Assembly (NCBI GenBank): GCA_028820325.1
Contig: JAPPJO010000088.1
Location: 124,001-188,000, forward strand
Reading direction: 5' to 3'
DNA: 64,000 nucleotides
Source of the DNA: Gammaproteobacteria bacterium
GTDB taxonomy: Bacteria; Gemmatimonadota; Gemmatimonadetes; Longimicrobiales; Gaopeijiaceae
Part shown: positions 9,684 to 20,235 of the stretch, one piece after another
Layout of the letters: each line of letters starts with the position of its first letter
How positions within the stretch are numbered: the first letter of the stretch is position 1
Notes under the pieces: generated by a model
What the model was told of the DNA's origin: nothing
The model's database searches: none
Seen by the model: the letters and a program-made list of their open reading frames with translations, nothing else
Position numbers and translations under genes: made by a program

Positions 9684-10340
9684 CTATCCCTCGTGACGGC
9701 GCACGTAGGGAAGCAGGGCCAGGTAGCGCGCCCGCTTCACCGCCCGTCCGAGCTTGCGCTGAAATCCGGCGGCCACGCGGGTCGTGCGCCGGGGCAGCAG
9801 CTTGCCCTGCTCGGTGACGAAGCGCGACAAGGTGGCTACATCCTTGTAGTTCAGGATGGTGATCGGCGGGCCTTCGATGCGCCGGCGGTGACCGCGCCCC
9901 CCGGAGAACTCGGGCGGGCTCGTTCGCGACCGGGCGTCATCTTCCGGTTCCCCGTCCTTTTTCGGGTCGTCGGCATCGTCCTCCTTGCGGGACTCCTCGG
10001 AAGCACTGGAGGCCGCGGGGGGCTCGGCCACGACGGACATGCCCGTGGACGGCTGGCCCTCGTTGAGGACGATGAGATACCGGAGCACGCCCTCGTCGAG
10101 CTTCATGATGCGCTCCAGCTCGGGCAGGCTCGTGGGATCGCCGAAGAATTGCGTCACGACGTAGTAGCCGGAGGTCTGCTTCTGGATGGGGTAGGCGAGC
10201 CGCCGGCCGCCCCAGTGGTCCACCACCCTGATTTCGGCGTCCCCGCCGGATACCAGGCCATGGAATCGCTCCAGCTTCTGCTGGATGGCGTCCTCGCCCA
10301 GGGCGGGGTGGAAAATCAAAACGAGTTCGTAGTCGCGCAT
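9684..10340 (-). CDS. rpsF-rpsR: Fused 30S ribosomal proteins bS6-bS18 in one reading frame
   Basis: 218-residue single open frame carrying two ribosomal proteins. Residues 1-95 are bS6 ([10 protein letters not shown] start; [17 protein letters not shown] at 46-62). Residues ~96-155 are an acidic, Ser/Lys-rich linker. Residues ~156-216 are bS18 ([20 protein letters not shown], then [13 protein letters not shown]). No stop codon separates them, and no ATG, GTG or TTG lies in frame near the S18 boundary; the only internal ATG is codon 101, at the linker start, without a well-spaced Shine-Dalgarno. In other bacteria these are separate genes whose products bind side by side on the 30S platform. 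The bS18 N-terminal Cys motif is absent. ATG 10340 is preceded by GGGAGAG; an in-frame ATG four codons upstream is possible. Confidence 0.93.
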   Translation of the reverse strand: MRDYELVLIFHPALGEDAIQQKLERFHGLVSGGDAEIRVVDHWGGRRLAYPIQKQTSGYYVVTQFFGDPTSLPELERIMKLDEGVLRYLIVLNEGQPSTGMSVVAEPPAASSASEESRKEDDADDPKKDGEPEDDARSRTSPPEFSGGRGHRRRIEGPPITILNYKDVATLSRFVTEQGKLLPRRTTRVAAGFQRKLGRAVKRARYLALLPYVRRHEG

Positions 10341-10381
10341 GGTCTCTCCCATGGTCCGCGTGTTGACGGGCCTCGCTCCCT

Positions 10382-10410
10382 GGAGCGCTGTTCGCGGAAG
10401 GATTCGCTCC
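10382..10410 (-). promoter_or_regulatory. Hairpin in the S6-S18 mRNA leader (candidate autoregulatory site)
   Basis: In the ~90-base leader between the predicted promoter and the start codon, GGAGCG and CGCTCC form a perfect six-base-pair stem around a 17-base loop containing TTCCGCGAA. Leaders of rpsF in many bacteria carry an RNA structure with a CCG element bound by the S6:S18 pair for feedback control. Here the stem and a CCG are seen, but a match to that known motif has not been demonstrated. Confidence 0.4.
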
Positions 10411-10435
10411 GGGTCCGAGGCGGGATCGGCACGGG

Positions 10436-10463
10436 AATATACCCAACCCGACCTGAGCTTCAA
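10436..10463 (-). promoter_or_regulatory. Sigma-70-like promoter for the S6-S18/rplI/rsfS block
   Basis: On the minus strand TTGAAG (-35, 10463-10458) is followed after 16 bases by TATATT (-10, 10441-10436). This AT-rich -10 is conspicuous in the GC-rich surroundings and lies between the M20 peptidase stop and the fused ribosomal gene, about 95 bases before its ATG. Confidence 0.7.
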
Positions 10464-10503
10464 CCCGGGGGCCTCCGCGAGGCGCGGGTCGGGCGGGGGA
10501 ACG

Positions 10504-11709
10504 TCAGCTCTTCGCCGCCGCCTCCTGCACGGCGAGAACGAGCGACGGGTAGCGGCTGAACGCCCAGCGGGCCTCCTCGACGTCGAGCCGTTCGCGGTTG
10601 GTGTGCGCGTAGCGTTCCTCCCCGGGGGCGAAGCCGATGGTCGGAATGCCGAACACGCCGCAGGTCCAGCCTCCGTCGGTTGCGAAGGTCCAGGGACGGC
10701 AGCGGGCGGCCGTGTCAGGGGCGCCGCGGCGCCCCACCGCGCCCGCGGCCGCGGTCACCACCGCGTGATCGGGTTCCATGAGAAAGCCCGGCGTAAGCAG
10801 GTTGCGGTCGGCGGAGCGGCCGGTGTAGGAGGTCTGGCGCTCCGAGGCGAGGCGGCATTCGATGGCGTAGCCCGCGGGCACATCCGGGAGCACCTCGGCG
10901 ATCGCGTCTTCGACGCGCCCGATGAGGCTCGCCTCGGTGTCGGTGGGCAGGATGCGCCAGTCGAGCACCACGATCACTTCGTCGGGGATGACGTTCGGGC
11001 TCTCGGGGCGCACCCCGACGTCGGTGGGCGCGAGGCTCGCGGGCCCCAGAACGGGATCGGACTCCTGCCGCCGCGCGAGAGCGGCGACCCCGGTCAGCAC
11101 GCCGGGCAGCAGGTCGAGCGCGTTGCGGGCCCGGTCGGGGGCGCTGGCATGGCTGGCGAGACCGCGGATCACGACCTCGAGCTGCGCCCGGCCGCGGTGA
11201 CCCAGAGCGATGTCGCCGTACGTCGACTCGCCGATGATCACCGCTGCGGGGTTCACCAGGCCCGACCGCACCAGGTTCTCCATGCCCCAGCCGCCCCGCT
11301 CCTCGTACACCACCTGCCCCACGATCACGTCGCCGGGCGCGCGGTTCGCGAGGGCGGCGGCGGCATAGACCTGGAGCGCCATGGGCCCCTTGATGTCCAT
11401 CGCCCCGCGGCCGTGCAGGTGGCCGTCCACGACATCGCCGCAGAAGGGCGGATGCTCCCATTCCTCGTGCGCCCCCTCGGCCACCACGTCGAGGTGGCAG
11501 GAGAGCATCACCGGCGGTGCGTCGCCCCTTCCCTTCACGACGCCGGCGACGCTGCCCAGCCCGTCAACCTCCACCCGGTCGAATCCCAGCACGCGCATCT
11601 CCTCCTGGAGGCGGGTGGCGACTTCGCCCTCTTCCCCGCTCATGGAGGGGATGCGGATCAGATCCCCGGCAAAGGCCAGGGCGTTTTCGAAGGTCGGCTC
11701 GCGGTTCAT
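10504..11709 (-). CDS. M20 family metallopeptidase/deacylase (ArgE/DapE/YgeY type)
   Basis: 401-residue zinc-dependent M20 hydrolase. Visible motifs are the first metal site SCHLDVV near residue 70, GRGAMDIKG near 100 bridging the two metals, and the general-base pair in EERGGWG near 137; a dimerisation/lid domain fills ~175-290. Substrates in this family are N-acyl amino acids, succinyl-diaminopimelate or dipeptides; the sequence does not decide among them. ATG start, 30 bases after the hppA stop, so probably in its transcript. Exact substrate unknown. Confidence 0.85.
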   Translation of the reverse strand: MNREPTFENALAFAGDLIRIPSMSGEEGEVATRLQEEMRVLGFDRVEVDGLGSVAGVVKGRGDAPPVMLSCHLDVVAEGAHEEWEHPPFCGDVVDGHLHGRGAMDIKGPMALQVYAAAALANRAPGDVIVGQVVYEERGGWGMENLVRSGLVNPAAVIIGESTYGDIALGHRGRAQLEVVIRGLASHASAPDRARNALDLLPGVLTGVAALARRQESDPVLGPASLAPTDVGVRPESPNVIPDEVIVVLDWRILPTDTEASLIGRVEDAIAEVLPDVPAGYAIECRLASERQTSYTGRSADRNLLTPGFLMEPDHAVVTAAAGAVGRRGAPDTAARCRPWTFATDGGWTCGVFGIPTIGFAPGEERYAHTNRERLDVEEARWAFSRYPSLVLAVQEAAAKS

Positions 11710-11739
11710 CGGCTCAGGCTCCGGGGGCAGGCACAGGGA

Positions 11740-13857
<2,118 letters not shown>

Positions 13858-13912
13858 CGGGTCCGTTTCCGGTTGGGGTTGGCGGTTCGGCTCCCCGCGT
13901 AGCGCGGGCGGG

Positions 13913-14476
13913 TCATCGGTTGTAGGCGTTCATCACGGGCTCGATGCCCTCGCACATCCACAGTCGGGCCGCGGCCGCCAGCTCGCCCAGCAGGGCGACC
14001 ACCTCGCCCTCGTCGTCTTCCGGCATCGGGGAGAGCACCCAGTCCGCCAGATCCATGTCTTCCGGACGGGCGCCCACGCCGATGCGCAGCCGGGGGTAAT
14101 CCGTGGTGCCGAGCACGCCGGCCACCGACCGGAGGCCCTTGTGTCCGCCGGCGCCGCCGCCGGGCCGCAGGCGCAGCCGCCCGACGTCGAGGTTGACGTC
14201 GTCGGCCACGACCAGAAGGTCCTCCGCGAGGCGGAACTCCTCGGCATCGAGATACGGCGCCAGCGCGGCCCCGCTTCGGTTCACCCAGGTGACCGGCTTC
14301 ACCAGGTGCACGAGGTAGTCATCGACGAACCCGTCGGCCAGCAACGAGGCCGCGGTTCTCTCGAAGGGCCCGAGATTCCAGTCGTACGCCAGGCGGTCGA
14401 TGGCCCACCATCCGACGTTGTGGCGCGTGGCGTCATAACGGGCTCCCGGGTTTCCGAGACCCACGATGACCTTCAA
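13913..14476 (-). CDS. pth: Peptidyl-tRNA hydrolase
   Basis: 187-residue Pth that releases tRNA from peptidyl-tRNA dropped by stalled ribosomes. The family start [20 protein letters not shown] carries Asn9 and catalytic His19; [25 protein letters not shown] (two motifs, DDVNL and GGAGGHKGL) follows at ~90-115. The start codon is TTG, directly abutting the TAG of rplY, with GAGGAG six bases before inside the rplY end; no ATG or GTG fits the conserved N-terminus. The rplY-pth pair is a common bacterial arrangement. Confidence 0.95.
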   Translation of the reverse strand: MKVIVGLGNPGARYDATRHNVGWWAIDRLAYDWNLGPFERTAASLLADGFVDDYLVHLVKPVTWVNRSGAALAPYLDAEEFRLAEDLLVVADDVNLDVGRLRLRPGGGAGGHKGLRSVAGVLGTTDYPRLRIGVGARPEDMDLADWVLSPMPEDDEGEVVALLGELAAAARLWMCEGIEPVMNAYNR

Positions 14477-15112
14477 CTAGGACTCCTCGACATCCTCGCC
14501 GGCTTCTTCGACCTCGCCGACTTCCAGAGCATCTTCCTCCTCGTCAGGCGCCCAGGATGTCGCGATGTGACAGACGAGGGTATCCGGGCTGGAGAGCAGC
14601 TCGACGTCGTCGGGAAGGGCGATGTCACCGAGCCGAAGCGACTCTCCAATGCCCAGCTCCGAGATGTCGGCCTCTATCGACTCCGGTATCTTTGCGGGCG
14701 TGCAGCGCACATGCGCTTCGTGCGCGGCGATGTCCAGGCGACCGCCGGCGCGGGTCCCTTCCGGAGTGCCGGAGAGCGTGATCGGGACGTTCAACTCCAC
14801 GGCGACGCCGTGACGCAGACGCATGAAGTCGACGTGGATGATGTCGGGGCGGAACGGATGGGTCTGGATCTCGCGCACCAGCGTCCGCAACGTCTCTTCA
14901 CCTCCGATGTCCAGTTGAAGAACCGTGTTTGCCACCGGTATGGACTGGAACAGGTTGACTGCCTCCTGTTCATCCAGCGAGAGCGGGATGGGGTCCATGT
15001 CCTTGCCGTACACGACCGCCGGGATACGCCCCGCTCGCCGCAGGCGGCGTGCGACGCCCTTGCCGGTCTTGTTCCTGCGGCTCGCCTGGAGGGATGCTTC
15101 TGCTACGCTCAT
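14477..15112 (-). CDS. rplY: 50S ribosomal protein bL25, CTC form
   Basis: 211-residue bL25/general stress protein CTC. The N-terminal ~95 residues bind 5S rRNA (RRNKTGKGVARRLRRAGRIPAVVYG, here split as RRNKTGKGVARRLRR and GRIPAVVYG), followed by the TL5/CTC beta domain (HPFRPDIIHVDFMRL, then IPESIEADISELGIGESL) and an acidic tail rich in Glu. ATG 15112 matches the family N-terminus. It is 19 bases after prs and abuts pth, forming prs-rplY-pth. Confidence 0.95.
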   Translation of the reverse strand: MSVAEASLQASRRNKTGKGVARRLRRAGRIPAVVYGKDMDPIPLSLDEQEAVNLFQSIPVANTVLQLDIGGEETLRTLVREIQTHPFRPDIIHVDFMRLRHGVAVELNVPITLSGTPEGTRAGGRLDIAAHEAHVRCTPAKIPESIEADISELGIGESLRLGDIALPDDVELLSSPDTLVCHIATSWAPDEEEDALEVGEVEEAGEDVEES

Positions 15113-15131
15113 TTCGGGCTCTTCGTCGGTT

Positions 15132-16187
15132 TCAGGAAGCTGTAAGGGGGGATTGGCTGCGCGCATCGATCCACGCGCCTGCCGACGCGGGATCGCCGTC
15201 ACCGGCATCAACCACGATCGGCGCCTCGCGGGCCGGCATCCTGAACAGCTGGCTCACCGAGGCGTTGGAGTGAATGTAGCGGATGGCATCGGAGAGAAGC
15301 CCGGCCACGGACAGCACCTTGAGCTTGGGGAAGCGCAACTCCGGGACGATGCCGATGGTGTTGGTGACCACGACTTCCTCGACCGGCGCTCCCTGCAGCC
15401 GCTCGGACGCCCTTCCCGACAGGAGGGCATGGGTTGCACAGGCATAGACGGCGGCCGCCCCGCGTTCCTTGAGGGCGTAGATGCCGTTGGTGAGGGTGCC
15501 CGCGGTGTCGACCATGTCGTCGACGATCAGGCAGGTCCTGCCCTCCACCTCGCCCACCACGTTGACCACTTCCGCCACGTTCGCGGTGCGCCGGCGCTTG
15601 TCGATGACCGCCAGGGACGCCCCGAGGCGGCGCGCGAAGCCGCGCGCCATCTTCGTGGACCCCGCATCCGGCGCGACGACGGCCAGATCATCCAGGTTCA
15701 TGTCGCTGAAGTACCGGGTCAGCACGGGCGCGGCGTACAGGTGATCCACGGGGATGTCGAAGAATCCCTGGATCTGATGCTGATGGAAATCGACGCCCAG
15801 CAGCCGGTCGGCCCCGGCCGCGACGATCAGGTTGGCGACCAGCTTGGCGCCGATCGAAACGCGCGGCTGGTCCTTGCGGTCCTGGCGTCCGTACCCGAAG
15901 TAGGGCACCACTGCAGTGACCCGGGCGGCCGAGGCGCGGACGGCGGCGTCGACGAGGAGCAGAAGCTCCATGATGTTGTCGGCCGGCGTCGTCGTCGGCT
16001 GGATGATGAAGACGTCGCGGCCGCGCGCGTTGCGGTCCAGCCGGACGAAGATCTCGCCGTCGGCGAAATCCCGCACCGTGGCGCCGAAGGCCGACTCGCC
16101 CAGCCTCTCCCCGATCTCCGCGGCCAGCGGCCGGTTGGCCCGGCCAGCCAGGAGCAACAGCGGACCGCGGCGGTATTGGTCGTCCAT
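15132..16187 (-). CDS. prs: Ribose-phosphate pyrophosphokinase (PRPP synthetase)
   Basis: 351-residue enzyme making PRPP from ribose 5-phosphate and ATP for nucleotide, His and Trp synthesis. Seen: FADGEIFVRLDRNARGRDVF near 40-60, YFGYGRQDRKD near 95-105 (flexible loop), DFHQHQIQGFFDIPVDHLYA around 130-150, and the PRPP-binding VDDMVDTAGTL near 222. The usual HAxQIQGFF is HQHQIQGFF here. The protein is about 30 residues longer than typical, with the extra at the C-terminus. A clear promoter lies 57 bases upstream. Operon prs-rplY-pth. Confidence 0.95.
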   Translation of the reverse strand: MDDQYRRGPLLLLAGRANRPLAAEIGERLGESAFGATVRDFADGEIFVRLDRNARGRDVFIIQPTTTPADNIMELLLLVDAAVRASAARVTAVVPYFGYGRQDRKDQPRVSIGAKLVANLIVAAGADRLLGVDFHQHQIQGFFDIPVDHLYAAPVLTRYFSDMNLDDLAVVAPDAGSTKMARGFARRLGASLAVIDKRRRTANVAEVVNVVGEVEGRTCLIVDDMVDTAGTLTNGIYALKERGAAAVYACATHALLSGRASERLQGAPVEEVVVTNTIGIVPELRFPKLKVLSVAGLLSDAIRYIHSNASVSQLFRMPAREAPIVVDAGDGDPASAGAWIDARSQSPLTAS

Positions 16188-16243
16188 GGGGGCGTCACCG
16201 TAAGCTGGCGTTCAGGGGGCGTTCGACGTGACGGTAGCCGTTA

Positions 16244-16272
16244 AGTGTAGATACGCCGGAGAGGAGCGTCAA
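16244..16272 (-). promoter_or_regulatory. Sigma-70-like promoter for prs-rplY-pth
   Basis: Minus strand: TTGACG (-35, 16272-16267), 17-base spacer, TACACT (-10, 16249-16244), about 57 bases ahead of the prs ATG and downstream of the TPR-protein stop. Close to consensus with ideal spacing. Confidence 0.8.
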
Positions 16273-16305
16273 CGCGCGCTTTGCTCGGGCGCCAGCGCGC
16301 CCGCG

Positions 16306-18129
16306 CTATCCGACAATCTGCACGCGCCGGCGTCGTATCACGGGTGCCCAGTCGTCGACGCTGAGCTCCAGCCGGAGCTCGTAGATCCCGGGTTCCAGGT
16401 TTCTGAAATCGAGATCGACGGAGCGGAAGTGCGCACCCGGTTGCCCCGGGCTCGGCTCGATCCACTCCAGCGTCAGCGGATCCCCCCTCCCCACCAGCCT
16501 CAGGAACTCTCCCAGCCGGCGGAAGAACGACCGGTCGAGCGGCTCGACTCCGAGGCTGTAGGCGATCCGGCTTTCGCCCGTCCCGAGCCCGTAGGCTTCC
16601 CACGCGACCGCCAGCTCCTGCAGCCCGCCGAGCGCCAGCGAAGGCAGCGCATGGTCCAGGACGTCGTCGACCGACTCGGGCATCCGGTCCAGAGCTTCGA
16701 TGATCAGGAAGTCGGAGAGATCCGGGATGTCATCCGGATGCGGACCCAGTGCGAGGTCTCCCCGAAAGCGCGCTCCATGGCCGGCCCGGCGGTCGAGGGC
16801 TTCCACGCTGTACACGTAGCTGCCGAGCGGCACCATGAGCGAAAGCGTGCCCCTGTCCGAAAGCATGCGCTGCGTCGGCGGACGCGCCTCCCCGGTCGTC
16901 TCCGCCCAGGGCACCAGGAACAGTCCCGCCTGAACATCGCGCCGATGCTCGTTCGCTTCCTCGGGGCTGCCCGGGCCGGGAACCGCTCCGGACGTGTCCC
17001 GCGGTTCGAACCGGAACGGAGCCACAACCAGCAGCGAGTCGCCGCGCCGGAAGCGGGCGAGCACGGTGTACATCGTCCCCAGTTCGGGGGCATAGGATGG
17101 CGCATACGCGCTGCGAGGCCGTTCGACCGGGTCGCCCCAGACCATGCCCGGGGGCAGGCTGGCTACGCCTGTCAGCACTCCGTCCGGGGGCATGTACCGC
17201 TCGGAGTGGGGAGGATGGCGCCCGGTCACCCGCGGAGTCATGCTCGATCCGCTGGTGGGCACGTATCGGGTCCAGCTGGTTTCCTGCCCGTAGCGAATGG
17301 CGAGTTCATCGAGGCCGGATGTCCACGGCAGCCCGTGGGGATTGCGCGCACGCCGCTGAATGCGACCCACGGTGTGCCGGCTCATGTGTTCGGTCCAGCG
17401 GTCGTTGCCGCGCACCAGATAGTAGGGATCGGCGAGCGCCCACAGCCTGCGGCTCGCCGCCTCGCGCGCTTGCGGATCGAGGCCGTCCAGGCCGGATTCA
17501 TCCGTCCTCTCCAGCAGGAGCGCCAGTGAAAGCCACTCCTCGGCCTCGCGCGGATCCATCGCTTCCAGCGCCAGGCGGTAGGTACGCTCCGCGTCCTCGA
17601 ACCGCTCCAGGCGATGGAGCGCGAGACCGTGCAGCAGGTGGCACAGGTCGGGCTCCGGAGCGGCGCAGTCGCGGGCAACCTCGAGCGCTTCGTGCGCCCG
17701 GCCCGCCTCCACCAGGTAGAAGACGCGCTGGCCCGCGATCCAGCCGTCGCCGGGCAGCCGCCGCGCGGCGTGCGCCAGGGTGTCGAGAAGTTCCTCGCGC
17801 GCCACGGTGATCTCCACGGCCTCCGGATCCGGCTCGTGGTGATTGTCTCCGTGCCAGTAGCACATGCGGCCGATGAGTTCGTCGCACGGGGAGGAACCGG
17901 GCTCCATGGACCGGGGCAGATGCTGCACGCGCACACGCTCGAAGCGCCGCTGCGCGTCGCGGGCCCGGTCGTGGATCGCGGAGGAGTCGGGTTGAACCGA
18001 CGCCTCCTGCGGAGATGGATCCGAGGGCAGGTTGCGTTCCTCCCGCGGAGGAACCGCGGCCGCCACGGACGACACTGCAAGGGTCGCGGCCAGCGCGAGC
18101 GTGGCGGGGGCGAGAACCGGACTCGCGAT
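16306..18129 (-). CDS. Secreted TPR protein resembling the GWxTD-domain family; apparent ATC start
   Basis: About 607 residues, exported by the look of it: a hydrophobic Ala/Leu-rich segment ending SVAAA at the N-terminus, then a charged region, TPR-like helices at ~110-220 (ALEVARDCAAPEPDLCHLLHGL-type, EDAERTYRLALEAMDP), and a middle region (LWALADPYYLVRGNDRWTEH) with the sequence style of GWxTD proteins, although the GWxTD motif itself is not seen. The rest is beta-rich. No ATG, GTG or TTG lies in frame between the tRNA-Gln gene and residue 19; GGAGGA sits seven bases before the ATC used here as start. GTG at 18075 is the first conventional start but would remove most of the signal peptide. 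It lies 29 bases behind the tRNA. Function unknown. Confidence 0.65.
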   Translation of the reverse strand: MASPVLAPATLALAATLAVSSVAAAVPPREERNLPSDPSPQEASVQPDSSAIHDRARDAQRRFERVRVQHLPRSMEPGSSPCDELIGRMCYWHGDNHHEPDPEAVEITVAREELLDTLAHAARRLPGDGWIAGQRVFYLVEAGRAHEALEVARDCAAPEPDLCHLLHGLALHRLERFEDAERTYRLALEAMDPREAEEWLSLALLLERTDESGLDGLDPQAREAASRRLWALADPYYLVRGNDRWTEHMSRHTVGRIQRRARNPHGLPWTSGLDELAIRYGQETSWTRYVPTSGSSMTPRVTGRHPPHSERYMPPDGVLTGVASLPPGMVWGDPVERPRSAYAPSYAPELGTMYTVLARFRRGDSLLVVAPFRFEPRDTSGAVPGPGSPEEANEHRRDVQAGLFLVPWAETTGEARPPTQRMLSDRGTLSLMVPLGSYVYSVEALDRRAGHGARFRGDLALGPHPDDIPDLSDFLIIEALDRMPESVDDVLDHALPSLALGGLQELAVAWEAYGLGTGESRIAYSLGVEPLDRSFFRRLGEFLRLVGRGDPLTLEWIEPSPGQPGAHFRSVDLDFRNLEPGIYELRLELSVDDWAPVIRRRRVQIVG

Positions 18130-18158
18130 GAGGGCTCCTCCTTCGAGGCGGGAGCGGA

Positions 18159-18229
18159 TTGGCCCGGGTGGATTCGAACCACCACCGCCGGTTCCAAAGA
18201 CCGGTGTCCTGCCATTAGACGACGGGCCA
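18159..18229 (-). tRNA. tRNA-Gln (anticodon UUG)
   Basis: 71-base cloverleaf on the minus strand. Acceptor stem TGGCCCG pairs with CGGGCCA; the anticodon stem CCGGT/ACCGG encloses loop CTTTGGA with anticodon TTG; the T arm is GGTGG-TTCGAAT-CCACC. The discriminator is A and CCA is not encoded. It has its own promoter 12 bases upstream of the likely start point and no visible terminator before the downstream protein gene. Confidence 0.96.
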
Positions 18230-18247
18230 CCCACGATGGCTCTCGGA

Positions 18248-18276
18248 ATCCTACTCGTGCGCCGCTGCGGTCTCAA
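18248..18276 (-). promoter_or_regulatory. Sigma-70-like promoter for tRNA-Gln
   Basis: Minus strand: TTGAGA (-35, 18276-18271), 17-base spacer, TAGGAT (-10, 18253-18248), placing the transcription start about a dozen bases before the tRNA 5' end. The protein gene downstream of the tRNA has no other visible promoter, so it probably shares this one. Confidence 0.75.
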
Positions 18277-18293
18277 GAGTGAACCGGGGCGCG

Positions 18294-19196
18294 CTACGTC
18301 GGTTGCAGCGCGGGAAACCTCGAAAGGGTGGTCGTCAGATGGACGTGTTCGCCTCCGTGCAGCGGCTGGACCTGGCGGTGAGCTCGCGCAGCCGACTCCT
18401 CGTGCGGGTAAACCGCGAAGATCGTGCTGCCGCTGCCCGACATGAGCGCCAGCAGGGGCGAGGTGTCGCGCAGCGAGAGCATCGTGTCGCGGAGGTCGGG
18501 GCGGACGGCGAAGATGGGCGCCTCGAAGTCGTTGTGGGCCATCCCGGCCACGGTCGGCCAGTCCCGGCAGCGGGCCGGGGTGAGGGGGACCGGCTGCCCG
18601 GCGGACGGCAACTCCACGCTCCGGCCCCTCCCGCGCGCGAGCAGGTTGTACGCCCAGGCCGTCCCGACCCCTTCCGGCGATCCCACCAGAAGCACCGGGC
18701 GGGGCGGCAGCGGGGGCAGCGGCGTGAGGTGGTCGCCTCGGCCGCCACCCAGTCCGAGCGGCGACGGCGACAGGAAGAAAGGGACGTCGGCGCCGAGGCC
18801 GCGCGCCATCCCGGTGAGCGCGGCGACGCCCACGGGCGGTCCGAACAACTCGTCCAGGCAGCGGAGCGTCGCCGCCGCGTCCGAGGAACCTCCCCCCAGC
18901 CCGCCACCGACCGGAATGCGCTTCTCCAGCTGGATCGCCACCCCGCCCTGCTCACCGCGCGCGACCAGATACGCCCGCGCCGCCCGGTACACCAGGTTGT
19001 CGCGCGGGTCGCCCAGGTCAGCGCCCGTGACCTCCACGGTGATGCCCGCCGCAGCGCGCTCCACGCGCAGGCGGTCGCGCAGCCCAACCGCCGCGAAAAG
19101 GGTGTCCACGTTGTGGTACCCGTCGGCGCGCCGCGCGCCCACGCGCAACACGAGGTTGACCTTGGCCGGAGCCTCGACCACGACCGCGCGCTTCAC
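18294..19196 (-). CDS. ispE: 4-diphosphocytidyl-2-C-methyl-D-erythritol kinase
   Basis: 300-residue GHMP kinase of the non-mevalonate isoprenoid (MEP) pathway. Motif 1 APAKVNLVLRVGARRADGYH at residues ~9-28, the ATP-binding PVGGGLGGGSSDAAA near 95-110 and motif 3 LMSGSGSTIFAVY near 260 are all present. The GTG start overlaps the stop of the upstream flippase-like gene (GTGA). Followed by the tRNA-Gln promoter. Length is normal. Confidence 0.96.
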   Translation of the reverse strand: MKRAVVVEAPAKVNLVLRVGARRADGYHNVDTLFAAVGLRDRLRVERAAAGITVEVTGADLGDPRDNLVYRAARAYLVARGEQGGVAIQLEKRIPVGGGLGGGSSDAAATLRCLDELFGPPVGVAALTGMARGLGADVPFFLSPSPLGLGGGRGDHLTPLPPLPPRPVLLVGSPEGVGTAWAYNLLARGRGRSVELPSAGQPVPLTPARCRDWPTVAGMAHNDFEAPIFAVRPDLRDTMLSLRDTSPLLALMSGSGSTIFAVYPHEESAARAHRQVQPLHGGEHVHLTTTLSRFPALQPT

Positions 19197-20224
19197 CGCG
19201 CCGGGACCGCCTCTTCGCCGCCCTTCCGCGCCAGCCCGATCTGCCGGAACGAAAACCCCATGCGCCAGAAGTACCAGAGCCCGATCGCGGTCACGGGAAT
19301 GAACGTCGTGACGTGGTACCCCGCGGCGAACGCGAGCGCGGGGTTCTCGCCAATCCCGAGGACACCGACGAGCGCGACCCGCACCGCGGCCTCGAACGGA
19401 CCGAAGAATCCCGGCGCCGAGGGCAGCGCGACCGCCAGCGCAGTGATCCCGTTCAGGAAGAGCGCTTCCGCATATCCGGCATCGATGCCGAAGGCGCGGA
19501 AGCCAAGCCAGAACGACGCCGAATGCCAGAGCCAGAAGGCCAGGCTCCACACCGCGGTGCGCGCCACCAGTATTGGACTTCGAAGCGCACCCAGCCCCTC
19601 GACGAGCCCGTCCAGAATGGACAGCGCCCTGTCCCCGGCGGCGTCCGGCAGCCGGGAAGCCAGCGCACGAGCGGCGGCCAGCACCATGTACGGCCGCGCC
19701 AGCACCAGCGTCACCCCCAGGATGACGATCGCAAGCACGGCCAGGAACCCGGCAACCGCGCCCCCGACAAGCTCGCCGGCGAGCTCCGAGTCCGCGCGGA
19801 ACCCCGGCAGCGACAGCGAAACCACCAGCAGCGCCACAACCGTGATGCCATCGAAGAGGCGCTCGACGACGAGGGAGGACAGGCACGCGGAGGTCCGCAT
19901 CCTGGCCATGCGCGCGAGCGACCAGGCGCGGGCGAATTCGCCGGCACGGGCGGGCAGCAGGTTGTTGACCATGAATCCGATGGTGGTGGCGGCAAAGCGG
20001 GCCCGCAGACCGGTCTGCGACCGGAGCGGGGTGAGCAGCACCTGCCATCGCATGGCGCGCAACAGGTAGCCGGCGGTCGCGACGAACACCGACGCCAGCA
20101 GCCACCACGGGTCGGCGGCCGCCACCTCCGCGGCAATGGCGCCCAGGTCCTCGCCGCGGAACACCCACCAGAGCAGCAGGGCGCTGACGGAAAGCCCCAG
20201 GAGGGGCTTCCAGGACGATGTCAC
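19193..20224 (-). CDS. LPG-synthase TM-region/UPF0104 family membrane protein
   Basis: 343 residues with eight or so membrane helices. The family signature is visible: RAMRWQVLL near 55, then GFMVNNLLPARAGEFARAW near 85-105 and PSAPGFFGPFEAA near 270. Such proteins are the membrane half of lysyl-phosphatidylglycerol synthase or stand-alone lipid/glycolipid translocases. No aminoacyl-transfer domain is attached here, so a transport role is more likely. GTG start, 11 bases after pdxJ; stop overlaps ispE. A second member of the same superfamily lies at 60004-60939. Confidence 0.85.
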   Translation of the reverse strand: MTSSWKPLLGLSVSALLLWWVFRGEDLGAIAAEVAAADPWWLLASVFVATAGYLLRAMRWQVLLTPLRSQTGLRARFAATTIGFMVNNLLPARAGEFARAWSLARMARMRTSACLSSLVVERLFDGITVVALLVVSLSLPGFRADSELAGELVGGAVAGFLAVLAIVILGVTLVLARPYMVLAAARALASRLPDAAGDRALSILDGLVEGLGALRSPILVARTAVWSLAFWLWHSASFWLGFRAFGIDAGYAEALFLNGITALAVALPSAPGFFGPFEAAVRVALVGVLGIGENPALAFAAGYHVTTFIPVTAIGLWYFWRMGFSFRQIGLARKGGEEAVPAR

Positions 20225-20235
20225 CGGGCGCGGCC

